Shown here: positions 35,990 through 48,700 of the stretch, piece by piece
How the letters are laid out: each line of letters begins with the position of its first letter
Position numbering within the stretch: position 1 is the first letter of the stretch
DNA from: Argopecten irradians
Taxonomy: Eukaryota; Mollusca; Bivalvia; Pectinida; Pectinidae
Assembly (NCBI RefSeq): GCF_041381155.1
Contig: NC_091142.1
Location: 42,623,747-42,687,746, forward strand
Length of the DNA stretch: 64,000 nt
Direction of reading: 5' to 3'
Position numbers and translations under genes: made by a program
Notes under the pieces: generated by a model
Databases searched by the model: none
The model's input: only the letters and a program-made list of their open reading frames with translations
What the model was told of the DNA's origin: nothing

Positions 35990-37540
35990 TCATCAACATG
36001 TGGTAATGAATTTTCAATGACACCTTCTTACTTTTATAAAAATCATAATAAAATTTCATTATTTTGTTTTTTGAAGCAAAGAAAACGAACCTCCATATCT
36101 TACAGTAATTTTCACATATACCTAACATACATTTTAAAACTCTTTGTGGAGACCCTAAGGGAATTCCGTAGGACTTTTTTAAGGCAGTCCAAGGTGGCAT
36201 TTTCCTAAAAGTCCATGGTATCCTTAGTAATCAAAAAATGTTTGTTGTCATTTTGGCAGTCGCGTCTAATTGATTTTATGACGCCATAATGACGTCATAA
36301 AAATGGCGACCATAGCAACCAAATGTTGTCATCTTTTTAATGACAAAACAAATATCTGTTAGAAGTCAATGTTGTAACGTCAGCTTGATCAGGAAAATTG
36401 AAAGGGATTTCCATTACTGTACAAGTTTAACAACTTTCCTCTTGACGGATCGCCACCTGTCAATCAAACCGCACGTGACTTTGTATTTTGTATTGTGTGT
36501 GCTACGATGTTTGCTCCGACATTGAATAGAAACACGTGCGTTTGTGAGCACGAGGCGTGGCTATATTACACCTGGCGATCGGTCAATTGATGCAGAAGAT
36601 CATTTATAAAAACTAGACGTAATTTTGCTGACAACACACTACCCTGTACGATATCTTTTTGAATATCAATCCAGCTGGACAACTTTTAACATCAGTATAT
36701 ATATAAAAAGTATAGGCCACTCAAAATTATCACAGGATGCATAGGTATTTAATCGATTGAACGGCAAGTACTTGCCGTTATATACATATATATGTTAATA
36801 TAACATATAATAAAAATGACAGTGACATACCAACACATCGTAGTTGCAGAAATTAAATATTTAATGCGGGAAAATTATGTTAAAGTATGATACTTAGCTC
36901 TACGTACAAGAGAAATAAAATTATGTAGTGGTCCTTATACGCCACCGTACAGTTCCATATAGTTGACAATAGAACGCAAAAAAAAAAAATCATATGCCTT
37001 ACACGACAGATTAAATACAACTCCGACTGGGACCTCTTGTCGTCAGAGACTATCTAACTGAGAAACATTGAGGGTCACTCCCGTTTATTGTCGGATCCGA
37101 GAGTAAGTACTGAATAATATTGTTTTGACAGTAATAGTTGTAAGACATATGTATGGAAACTAACACTATAGTTCTTATCGATTTCATCGGCAGTACACTA
37201 TACTGTATGAACATACATGTATGTATGTATATGTACAATAGCTCATATATTACATCAAGCAACTTAAGTTAGAAGATATGATATGTTGTGAATTCTTGTT
37301 TAATATAATAAACACTGTTTTACCGATCAATGGTAATTTCATGCCATGACTGGTTTTTCGGTCATTATTTAGTAATTATGTGATGTTGCTGACATGTTCT
37401 ATGATCTTACTGCAATTGATATGATAGCATTCCTACTAATTTCTTTCCGGTTTCGTGTGGTATTAATATATAGTGACAGGTAACGGTTTTGCGTCATACA
37501 TATTGAGCATTGTCACGTGCAGTTGTATTTTTGCGTGATA
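35990..37540. other. Intergenic, no gene recognised
   Basis: AT-rich DNA. It contains a CRE palindrome at 36,290-36,297, a perfect 20-bp palindrome at 36,760-36,779, and ATGTATGT/TATATA microsatellite-like runs near 36,700, 36,785 and 37,205. No open frame has features of a gene. Confidence 0.45.
36760..36779. repeat. Perfect 20-bp palindrome
   Basis: AACGGCAAGTACTTGCCGTT equals its own reverse complement with no spacer. It could be a dimeric factor site or chance. Confidence 0.6.
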
Positions 37541-38303
37541 TATTATACAAATATTTCATTGGTTACTGTGCTCTAGTTCATAATATTTAACCCGAGGTGA
37601 TGGTAATCAAAAAATGTTATATTGCACGAGGCCAAAGGCCGAGTGCAATATAACATTTGTTGATTACCATCACCGAGGGGTAAATATTATGAACTAGAGC
37701 ACAGTAACCAATGAAATATTTGTTTTATTACATAATCAATTAATCACCAGCTTTTTAGTTGATCTTTAATGAATTCCAGAATCACAGATCAAAATCTTCA
37801 CCACCGTATCGTACGGGAAACCTTCTAATCATATTGAAGATTGGCATCTAGTCCACGTACTTCATGGCGTAACTCCACTTTTCATGTTGTATTGCATTCT
37901 TTTAAATTATTAAAACTATATGCAGCCTTTTAATCCAATACATTCGTCGTGTTCGTCCTCTACTTGATGAAACCAACTGTCAAGCACAGCGAGCAACGTC
38001 TATGGCGTGCTTGATCCGACATCTATAAAGCTTGCGCGAAACTGAGCGTGAACCTTTGTGACGTCATAATAACGTTACTCACTTACGCGCCATTCCTCGG
38101 AGGCTTTCTACAAAGCTAGACAACAACGGCGAGGTGTTCCAAAAGCCGTGCAATATAACATCTCGAACCGTGCAATATAACGTTTCCATGGTAGCGTGCA
38201 ATATAACTTCGAACTGTGCAATATAACGGGATAATAGTTGGAAATATCATATTTCCTAATATATAGATTGGTGTAAGCAAATTATGTAATAAATATATAT
38301 ATT
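37541..38303. mobile_element. Foldback element, copy 1
   Basis: The left part is a near-perfect inverted repeat: arm 37,548-37,633 against arm 37,638-37,722, with CCAAAGGCC at the centre. The arms carry GTTATATTGCAC. The right part ends with four direct copies of GTGCAATATAAC (38,148, 38,170, 38,196 and 38,216). A TGACGTCA lies at 38,059. The same architecture recurs in copy 2 with about the same spacing. There is no open frame of transposase size, so it is non-autonomous if mobile. Confidence 0.6.
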
Positions 38304-38373
38304 CCTGAAGAGCCATCATGAAATGGTGAATGTACAAGAGGAAAGTCGTTGACTTTTATTTTTTTTATATATA

Positions 38374-39181
38374 TATTATACAAATATTTCATGGCCTACT
38401 GTGCTCTAGTTCATAATATTTAACCCGAGGTGGTGGTAATCAACAAATGTTATATTGCACGAGGCCGGCCGAAGGCCTCGTGCAATATAACATTTGTTGG
38501 TGGTGGTGCCGGCCGAAGGCCTCGTGCAATATAACATTTGTTGATTACCACCACCTCGGGTTAAATATTATGAACTAGAGCACAGTAACCCATGAAATAT
38601 TTGTTTTATTACATAATCACCAGTTTTTCAGTTGAATATTATTATAAAATGAATACGACAATCACTTAACAAAATCATCAGCACCGTACCGTACGGAAAA
38701 GCTTCAAATCCTATTGAAGATTGACGTATAAACCACGTACGTCACGTTGTAACTCCGGTTTGGATGTCTTATTGTCTTCTTTAACAATATTAGACCTGCA
38801 TGCAGCCTTTTGATCTAATACATTCGCCGTGTCCATCCTCTACTCGATAAACGTCTACATGACGTGCTTGTTTCGAGATCTATAAAGCTAGCGCGAAATT
38901 GAACGTGAACCTTTGTGACGTCATAATAACGTAACTCACTGTTACGCGCGATTCCTCGGAGGTTTTCTACAAAACTAGACAACAACAGCGAGGTGTTCCT
39001 AAAGCCGTGCAATATAACATCTCGAACCGTGCAATATAACGTTTCCATGGGAGCGTGCAATATAACTTCGAACCGTGCAATATAACAAGGTTTTATTGAA
39101 CGGTCGGTGTAATAGTTGAAAATATTATATTACTTCATATATAGATTGGTGTAAACAAAGTATGTAATAAATATATATAGA
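38374..39181. mobile_element. Foldback element, copy 2
   Basis: This is a direct duplicate of copy 1. Arms are 38,381-38,464 and about 38,518-38,602. The centre carries an extra duplicated hairpin segment (GGCCGAAGGCCTCGTGC twice). The tail again has four GTGCAATATAAC copies (39,007, 39,029, 39,055 and 39,075) with identical 22-, 26- and 20-bp spacing, and TGACGTCA at 38,916. Both copies end in ATATAGATTGGTGTAA followed by a TAATAAATATATATA-like run. Confidence 0.6.
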
Positions 39182-39761
39182 GAGAGAGAATACATGGTTA
39201 GTATCTTACAAGTTCCGTCAGAGGTGAAACAAATTCACTTGATCATATGGACGGAAAAAGCACAAGTTTATCCGGCAGTTACGTTATCCGTCAGTATGTT
39301 CCTTGTTTCTTTAAGAATATTAATTACATTTTATAATTGGAACGACTTGAACGTAGATTACGACTAGGGACTAAAAACACAATTGGTTGACTTGGTAAGA
39401 ACAATTATATGTAATGTTGACGCAATTAAAAAGAAAGACCATGAGATACGTTATAAATAGCCGAGGGATTACCGATTGCATATGGTAATTATAGCGACAA
39501 GTCATGATCACTATTTTGCATAGTATGGTGTGAACTATGTAAGGCATGGTTCTTTTAGCTTTATTCGTTGTAGTCCGGTGACTTGTGTAATTCCGTGGAC
39601 TTTTCGTGATGAAGGTTGACACCATATATTAAACTGTTATGTAGGCCAACCTCTTTAAAAAATTATGGTGTTAATTGTTTTGACCATATGGAGGGGTCAA
39701 GGTCACGGTTCAATGGTCAAGTGGTTTATGAGCTGAAAATGGCAAAAAGTGAGATTTTATT
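39182..39761. other. Intergenic, no gene recognised
   Basis: Unique AT-rich sequence between the foldback elements and the 36-bp array. Only short, unsupported frames are present. Confidence 0.45.
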
Positions 39762-42700
39762 TTGATTTTCGGAGGACCTAACTTGATTGTCATATGTTTC
39801 ATTTCCAGACGACCTACCTTGATTGTCATATGTTTGATTTTCAGACGACCTAACTTGATTGTCATATGTTTGATTTACAGAGGACCTAACTTGATTGTCA
39901 TATGTTTGATTTTCAGACGACCTGCCTTGATTGTCATATGTTTGATTTTCAGAGGACCTAACTTGATTGTCATATGTTTGATTTTCAGACGACCTAACTT
40001 GATTGTCATATGTTTGATTTTCAGAGGACCTAACTTGATTGTTATATGTTTGATTTACAGAGGACTTAACGTGATTGTCATATGTTTGATTTCCAGACGA
40101 CCTATCTTGATTGTCATATGTTTGATTTTCAGAGGCCCTAACTTGATTGTCATATGTTTGATTTTCAGAGGACCTAATTTGATTGTCATATGTTTGATTT
40201 ACAGAGGACCTAACTTGATTGTCATATGTTTGATTTTCAGAGGACCTAACTTGATTGTCATATGTTTGATTTTCAGAGGACCTAACTTGATTGTCATATG
40301 TTTGATTTACAGAGGACCTAACTTGATTGTTATATGTTTGATTTACAGAGGACTTAACTTGATTGTCATATGTTTGATTTTCAGACAACCTGCCTTGATT
40401 GTCATATGTTTGATTTACAGAGGACCTAACTTGATTGTCATATGTTTGATTTACAGAGGACCTAACTTGATTGTCATATGTTTGATTTACAGAGGACCTA
40501 ACTTGATTGTCATATGTTTGATTTACAGAGGACCTAACTTGATTGTCATATGTTTGATTTTCAGAGGACCTAACTTGATTGTCATATGTTTGATTTTCAG
40601 ACGACCTAACTTGATTGTCATATGTTTGATTTACAGAGGACCTAACTTGATTGTTATATGTTTGATTTACAGAGGACTTAACTTGATTGTCATATGTTTG
40701 ATTTGCAGAGGACCTAACTTGATTGTCATATGTTTGATTTTCAGACGACCTAACTTGATTGTCATATGTTTGATTTACAGAGGACCTAACTTGATTGTCA
40801 TATGTTTGATTTTCAAAGGACCTAACTTGATTGTCATATGTTTGATTTTCAGAGGACCTAACATGATTGTCATATGTTTGATTTTCACTAGAGGACCTAA
40901 CTTGATTGTCATATGTTTGATTTTCAGAGGACCTAACTTGATTGTCATATGTTTGATTTTCAGAGGACCTAACTTGATTGTCATATGTTTGATTTTCAGA
41001 GGACCTAACTTGATTGTCATATGTTTGATTTACAGAGGACCTAACTTGATTGTCATATGTTTGATTTTCAGAGGACCTAACTTGATTGTCATATGTTTGA
41101 TTTTCAGACTACCTAACTTGATTGTCATATGTTTGATTTTCAGAGGACCTAACTTGATTGTCATATGTTTGATTTATAGAGGACCTAACTTGATTGTCAT
41201 ATGTTTGATTTTCAGAGGACCTAACTTGATTGTCATATATTTGATTTTCAGAGGACCTAACCTGATTGTCCTATGTGTGATTTTCAAAGGACCTAACTTG
41301 ATTGTCATATGTTTGATTTTCAGACGACCTACCTTGATTGTCACATGTTTGATTTACACAGGACCTAACTTGATTGTTATATGTTTGATTTACAGAGGAC
41401 TTAACTTGATTGTCATATGTTTGATTTTCAGAGGACCTAACTTGATTGTCATATGTTTGATTTACAGAGGACCTAACTTGATTGTCATATGTTTGATTTA
41501 CAGAGGACCTAACTTGATTGTCATATGTTTGATTTTCAGAGGACCTAACTTGATTGTCATATGTTTGATTTACAGAGGACCTAACTTGATTGTCATATGT
41601 TTGATTTACAGAGGACCTAACTTGATTGTCATATGTTTGATTTACAGAGGACCTAACTTGATTGTCATTCAGAGACTACTTGATTGTATATTTTGATTTT
41701 CAGAGACCTAACTTGATTGTCATATGTTTGATTTTCAGAGGACCTAACTTGATTGTCATATGTTTGATTTTTACAGAGGACCTAACTTGATTGTCATATG
41801 TTTGATTTTGTCACTTATTGTCTTTGATTTTCAGAGGACCTAACTTGATTGTCATATGTTTGATTTACAGAGGACCTAACTTGATTGTCATATGTTTGAT
41901 TTTCAGAGGACCTAACTTGATTGTCATATGTTTGATTTTCAGAGGACCTAACTTGATTGTCATATGTTTGATTTTCAGACGACCTACCTTGATTGTCATA
42001 TGTTTGATTTTCAGAGGACCTAACTTGATTGTCATATGTTTGATTTACAGAGGACCTAACTTGATTGTCATATGTTTGATTTTCAGAGGACCTAACTTGA
42101 TTGTCATATGTTTGATTTTACAGAGGACCTAACTTGATTGTCATATGTTTGATTTTCAGAGGACCTAACTTGATTGTCATATGTTTGATTTCAGAGGACC
42201 TAACTTGATTGTCATATGTTTGATTTTCAGAGGACCTAACTTGATTGTCATATGTTTGATTTTCAGAGGACCTAACTTGATTGTCATATGTTTGATTTCA
42301 GAGACGACCTAACTTGATTGTCATATGTTTGATTTTCAGAGGACCTAACTTGATTGTCATATGTTTGATTTTCAGAGGACCTAACTTGATTGTCATATGT
42401 TTGATTTTCAGAGGACCTAACTTGATTGTCATATGTTTGATTTTCAGAGGACCTAACTTGATTGTCATATGTTTGATTTTCAGAGGACCTAACTTGATTG
42501 TCATATGTTTGATTTTCAGAGGACCTAACTTGATTGTCATATGTTTGATTTTCAGAGGACCTAACTTGATTGTCATATGTTTGATTTACAGAGGACCTAA
42601 CTTGATTGTCATATGTTTGATTTTCAGAGGACCTAACTTGATTGTCATATGTTTGATTTTCAGACGACCTAACTTGATTGTCATATGTTTGATTTTCAGA

Positions 42701-45700
42701 GGACCTAACTTGATTGTCATATGTTTGATTTTCAGAGGACCTAACTTGATTGTCATATGTTTGATTTACAGAGGACCTAACTTGATTGTCATATGTTTGA
42801 TTTTCAGAGGACCTAACTTGATTGTCATATGTTTGATTTACAGAGGACCTAACTTGATTGTCATATGTTTGATTTACAGAGGACCTAACTTGATTGTCAT
42901 ATGTTTGATTTTCAGAGGACCTAACTTGATTGTCATATGTTTGATTTTCAGAGGACCTAACTTGATTGTCATATGTTTGATTTTCAGAGGACCTAACTTG
43001 ATTGTCATATGTTTGATTTTCAGAGGACCTAACTTGATTGTCCTATGTTTGATTTTCAGAGGACCTAACTTGATTGTCATATGTTTGATTTTCAGAGGAC
43101 CTAACTTGATTGTCATATGTTTGATTTTCAGAGGACCTAACTTGATTGTCATATGTTTGATTTACAGAGGACCTAACTTGATTGTCATATGTTTGATTTT
43201 CAGAGGACCTAACTTGATTGTCATATGTTTGATTTTCAGAGGACCTAACTTGATTGTCATATGTTTGATTTACAGAGGACCTAACTTGATTGTCATATGT
43301 CATTTTAGGACCTTTGATTGTCATGTTTGATTTTCAGACCTAACTTGATTGTCATATGTTTGATTTTCAGAGGACCTAACTTGAATGTCATATGTTTGAT
43401 TTTTAGAGGACCTAACTTGATTGTCATATGCTTGATTTATTCACTAGACGACCTAACTTGATTATCATATGTTTGATTTTCAGAGGACCTAACTTGATTG
43501 TCCTATGTTTGATTTTCAAAGGACCTAACTTGATTGTCATATGTTTGATTTTTCAGAGGACCTAACTTGATTGTCATATGTTTGATTTTCAGAGGACCTA
43601 ACTTGATTGTCATATGTTTGATTTTCAGAAAGACCTAACTTGATTGTCATATGTTTGATTTTCAGAGGACCTAACTTGATTGTCATATGTTTGATTTTCA
43701 GAGGACCTAACTTGATTGTCATATGTTTGATTTTCAGAGGACCTAACTTGATTGTCATATGTTTGATTTTCAGAGGACCTAACTTGATTGTCATATATTT
43801 TGATTTTCAGAGGACCTAACTTGATTGTCATATGTTTGATTTACAGAGGACCTAACTTGATTGTCATATGTTTGATTTACAGAGGACCTAACTTGATTGT
43901 CATATGTTTGATTTTCGAGAGACCTAACTTGATTGTCATATGTTTGATTTTCAGACGACCTAACTTGATTGTCATATGTTTGATTTTCACAGAGGACCTA
44001 ACTTGATTGTCATATGTTTGATTTTCAGAGGACCTAACTTGATTGTCATATGTTTGATTTTCAGAGGACCTAACTTGATTGTCATATGTTTGATTTTACA
44101 GAGGACCTAACTTGATTGTCATATGTTTGATTTACAGAGGACCTAACTTGATTGTCATATGTTTGATTTTCAGAGGACCTAACTTGATTGTCATATGTTT
44201 GATTTTCAGAGGACCTAACTTGATTGTCATATGTTTGATTTTCAGAGGACCTAACTTGATTGTCATATGTTTGATTTTCAGACGACCTAACTTGATTGTC
44301 ACATATGTTTGATTTACAGAGGACCTAACTTGATTGTTATATGTTTGATTTACAGAGGACTTAACTTGATTGTCATATGTTTGATTTTCAGAGGACCTAA
44401 CTTGATTGTCATATGTTTGATTTACAGAGGACCTAACTTGATTGTCATATGTTTGATTTACAGAGGACCTAACTTGATTGTCATATTTTGTTTGATTTTG
44501 ATTTGACAGAGGACCTAACTTGATTGTCATATGTTTGATTTTCAGAGGACCTAACTTGATTGTCATATGTTTGATTTTCAGACGACCTAACTTGATTGTC
44601 ATATGTTTTGATTTTCAGAGGACCTAACTTTGATTGTCATGTTTGATTTTCAGAGGACCTAACTTGATTGTCATATGTTTGATTTTCAGAGGACCTAACT
44701 TGATTGTCATATGTTTGATTTCAGAGGACCTAACTTGATTGTCATATGTTTGATTTTCAGAGGACCTAACTTGATTGTCATATGTTTGATTTTCAGAGGA
44801 CCTAACTTGATTGTCATATGTTTGATTTACAGAGGACCTAACTTGATTGTCATATGTTTGATTTCACAGAGGACCTAACTTGATTGTCATATGTTGATTT
44901 ACAGAGGACCTAACTTGATTGTCATATGTTTTGATTTACAGAGGACCTAACTTGATTGTCATATGTTTGATTTACAGAGGACCTAACTTGATTGTCATAT
45001 GTTTGATTTTCAAGAGGACCTAACTTGATTGTCATATGTTTGATTTTCAGACTACCTAACTTGATTGTCATATGTTTGATTTTCAGAGGACCTAACTTGA
45101 TTGTCATATGTTTGATTTTCAGAGGACCTAACTTGATTGTCATATGTTTGATTTATTCACAGAGGACCTAACTTTGATTGTGCATATGTTTGATTTTCAG
45201 AGGACCTAACTTGATTGTCATATGTTTGATTTTCAGAGGACCTAACTTGATTGTCATATGTTTGATTTTCAGACGACCTAACTTGATTGTCATATGTTTG
45301 ATTTTACAGAGGACCTAACTTGATTGTCAATATGTTTGATTTTACAGATGATTCACATATGTTGATTTCAGAGGACCTAACTTGATTGTCATATGTTTGA
45401 TTTTCAGAGGACTACCTAACTTGATTGTCATATGTTTTGATTTTCAGAGGACCTAACTTTTGATTGTCATATGTTTGATTTTCAGACTGAGGACCTAACT
45501 TGATTGTCATATGTTTGATTTTCAGAGGACCCTAACTTGATTGTCATATGTTTGATTTTCAGAGGACCTAACTTGATTGTCATATGTTTGATTTTTCACT
45601 TAGACGACCTAACTTGATTGTCATATGTTTGATTTTCAGAGGACCTAACTTGATTGTCATATGTTTGATTTTCAGAGGACCTAACTTGATTGTCATATGT

Positions 45701-45744
45701 TTGATTTTGATTCCAGAGGACCTAACTTGATTGTCATATGTTTG
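39762..45744. repeat. Tandem array, 36-bp unit (about 166 copies)
   Basis: The unit is TTGATTTTCAGAGGACCTAA plus CTTGATTGTCATATGT. Variants are TTTTCAG/TTTACAG and GAGGACC/GACGACC. The 12-codon period leaves open frames on both strands (up to 644 codons, LIFRGPNLIVIC repeats), which are artefacts. Copies from 39.8 to 43.3 kb are regular, and indels accumulate after 43.3 kb. A rarer variant unit with TTGTTATATG and GAGGACTTAAC recurs at about 40,041, 40,327, 40,651, 41,376 and 44,332, which marks a higher-order pattern. Each unit has TTGATTTTCAG|AGG, a strong 3' splice-site look-alike on the plus strand. Confidence 0.97.
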
Positions 45745-48700
45745 CCCTAATTTGATTGTCATTTTGATTTTTTTTATATTAGAATCATAACGAATATCAG
45801 GGGACTCTCACTCGCAATTATGCGCAATATATTAAAAACATATGTATTGTTTTCTGTTATATCTAATTGTTGCCCACCAGTATTTAGATTTATCTGTTAA
45901 TTTCTTGGAATTAGAAGGAAAACTTTTTTTTCTAATATTGTGTATATGTGATAGTATTAGAGTGTCTGAGACAAAAACGGCTGGTTCGATTTCACATGTC
46001 CATTGGTATCTCATTATGTTATTATGAAAAAGTGGAAAAACCAATAAACAAAATCAGTATGTATACAAATTCACTGATTATTAAACACCACATATTATTG
46101 ATATGGTGTCAAGTAAATTGGATTGGTGTTGGATTTGGGATGTGATGACTTTTAGAATCGAAATACTCAAAAGGTATCGTTCTTTTCATTTTTCTTATAT
46201 AAGAAAAACAGAGTCAGAGTAAGTCACACTAATTCCATACAACATATCATATAGACAGAATATTACAAATATCAGCTTGAAATTACAAATTAAATTCCAT
46301 GTTCCTCAAAATATCATACTGACATTTTAATAAGCGATTACTGTTTTCTAAGTCTTACTTGGTAAAACGATGTGTGATTATGACCAAAGTAAAATTTGCT
46401 TTCGTAAATTACCCCAAACGCACGGCAGCCATTATTACGTACAGTACTGCCAAGATCCCGGATTTCGTCCTTTTTCAGAGTCACAAAATTACGTAATTTG
46501 GATAACTTTTTCGTTGGAAATTTTGGAATTTAGTTAATGACATAGAAATGAGTTAGTTTATAGTTACTTTTTATCATATTTTTTAAAAAAAAACTACTCG
46601 AAGCCGTGCGCAATGTGTCCTGGTCTGCATTTACAGTACTACAATCTGTATTCATAAATCTAAATGCACCGTCTATGTTACATGTATTCAAATTATTTAA
46701 ACGTAATATCACTTCAATTTGAGACTTCACATAGCAGCCCATGGAATAAAAGCGACTGAAAATTAAAACGTAAACTCTACAGCATGAAATATGAACGATT
46801 CTGCCGTTTTATTTTTCGAGATATCGGCAGCCATACGTGTACATACACATGCAGATCTGCATGTACGTGTAACACAGTGGTTTATAGCATCCATTTAAAA
46901 GAAGATATACTTGGTTAAGAACAAAATGTAATATCTAAACAAGTATTTATCGAGATAAGTTTTGGTAATTACGGCTTACATTAATATTATTAATTCCCCA
47001 ACTTATGGGCTGTGGCATGATCATGAGGTGATCTACATGTACCAGCGAAGATAAATTTACTTATATGTAAAATATGTCAATATGTACTCGTATTGTATCC
47101 GTATTTAATACTGTAAGTGGAATTTGTGCAAGGATTTTTGAGATTTTGCTTGAAATCCAATGACATGATAAAAAATATTTATGTAAACTATTTTAAGACC
47201 GCGTGAAGCCATACTTTTCTAAAATATTACATAATTATCTTGTTATGCTGTGATCAAAAAAATATGTACTACTCTTGTATCATTCTTGTACCATAGGTTG
47301 TTTTTCAACCGCAGCCAATGCATAGCCGTCATAAAAAACATGCGAAAGGAAAATTCTCGCTTTAATCGGACATTTTTTTTCCATTGGTCTTATTGGTTAG
47401 ACAAAAATACATATAATAACAGGTATTATCAAATCGTAAAACAAGTGTGCGCTGCCATAAAGTAAAAAATAAAATACTTCGGCGAATAAATGACAAGATT
47501 GCTAACCCTCTGTATTATCTACATGTACTAACACAAATATCTAAAAAGCCAACAGAAATACATTGAAAATTGACATTGGCAGGAGAAAGCAACTCCTGGA
47601 TATAGGCAAAAACATGCACACATCATTTTGTACAGCAGTGAAGTACTACGTAGCCCGTACCAACTGTCAACTGTCACAATAGGGTAGTCCGCGTTTGATT
47701 GGTGGATGTCTGATTATATCACCTGTCACTCACAACCACATAGGCATCTGATTGGTTCTCGCTGCATAGTGTATACGTCACGCTCGATGGCTCAATCCAT
47801 GACCGCAAAGCGATAAATAAATATGAATACTGAATAATTGATGATATATCATATCAGAAATATATCTTATATACATGTATATATATATGTTTCTGATTAT
47901 AGTAATTATCCAAGATTTATAAGTGATTATTCATATACGTCCTTGTAATTATCATACTATAAGAAAAAAACGAGTAAAACTTGTCTTTATTGGCACGTAA
48001 GGCATATTTGTAAAAATTAATAACGTTTTATGTTGCGATTACATAGTGAATATTTTGTAAATTAGCTGAATATGTCAGCATCAAGAAATCTTCAGTATTA
48101 TGTGTTATCAATCTTTATTTGAGGACAACTAAAATATATCCTTGAATAAATATTTTGAAAGTTTAATCATATGGATGTATTTTTATACATTATTTACAAT
48201 GGCATATCGAAAAAAGAACTAATCAAAAACAAGGATTATAATGAATGAACACAAATAAATTCTTGTCAAAAGTAATACATAATGTCAGAAATGATATTTC
48301 TGATAATTGCTCGATTTCGGATATTCAATTCTTTGTGAGTTTTTGGTCAATGTAATCATTATTTGATATACATATGATGATAATTTTTATGACCAATAAA
48401 CGTACTGTATCACTTTGTAGATTATTGCTTAAAAGAGAGATTTAGAACTAGTATGATATATACAATCTGATGTTTTTTCTGGATAAAAGAAATGTGCAAA
48501 ATCACGTATAATTTTGAACTGAAATACCGTAATAAATTTTTAATTATGAAGATAGGCCTATCCTAAATTGTAGTCATATAATCATAGTATTCAGAAACTA
48601 AATTTGAGTCGATATACAGATACAAATTGAGCAAATTTGAGGGCGGTATCTCGGTACTGTGGCCGACTTTTATGTAGTTTCTGACCATCATTGTCAAGGA

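Noticed and set aside
39762..41696. A 644-codon frame encoding LIFRGPNLIVIC repeats as a membrane protein
   Set aside because: Hydrophobic repeats look membrane-like, but the frame is a by-product of the 36-bp period and the opposite strand is also open.
39762..45744. The 36-bp array as a CRISPR array
   Set aside because: The 36-bp period resembles a CRISPR repeat, but there are no unique spacers; units abut directly, and the context is eukaryotic.
47690..47770. A promoter with inverted CCAAT boxes
   Set aside because: Two ATTGG motifs are present, but no gene start is recognisable on either side.
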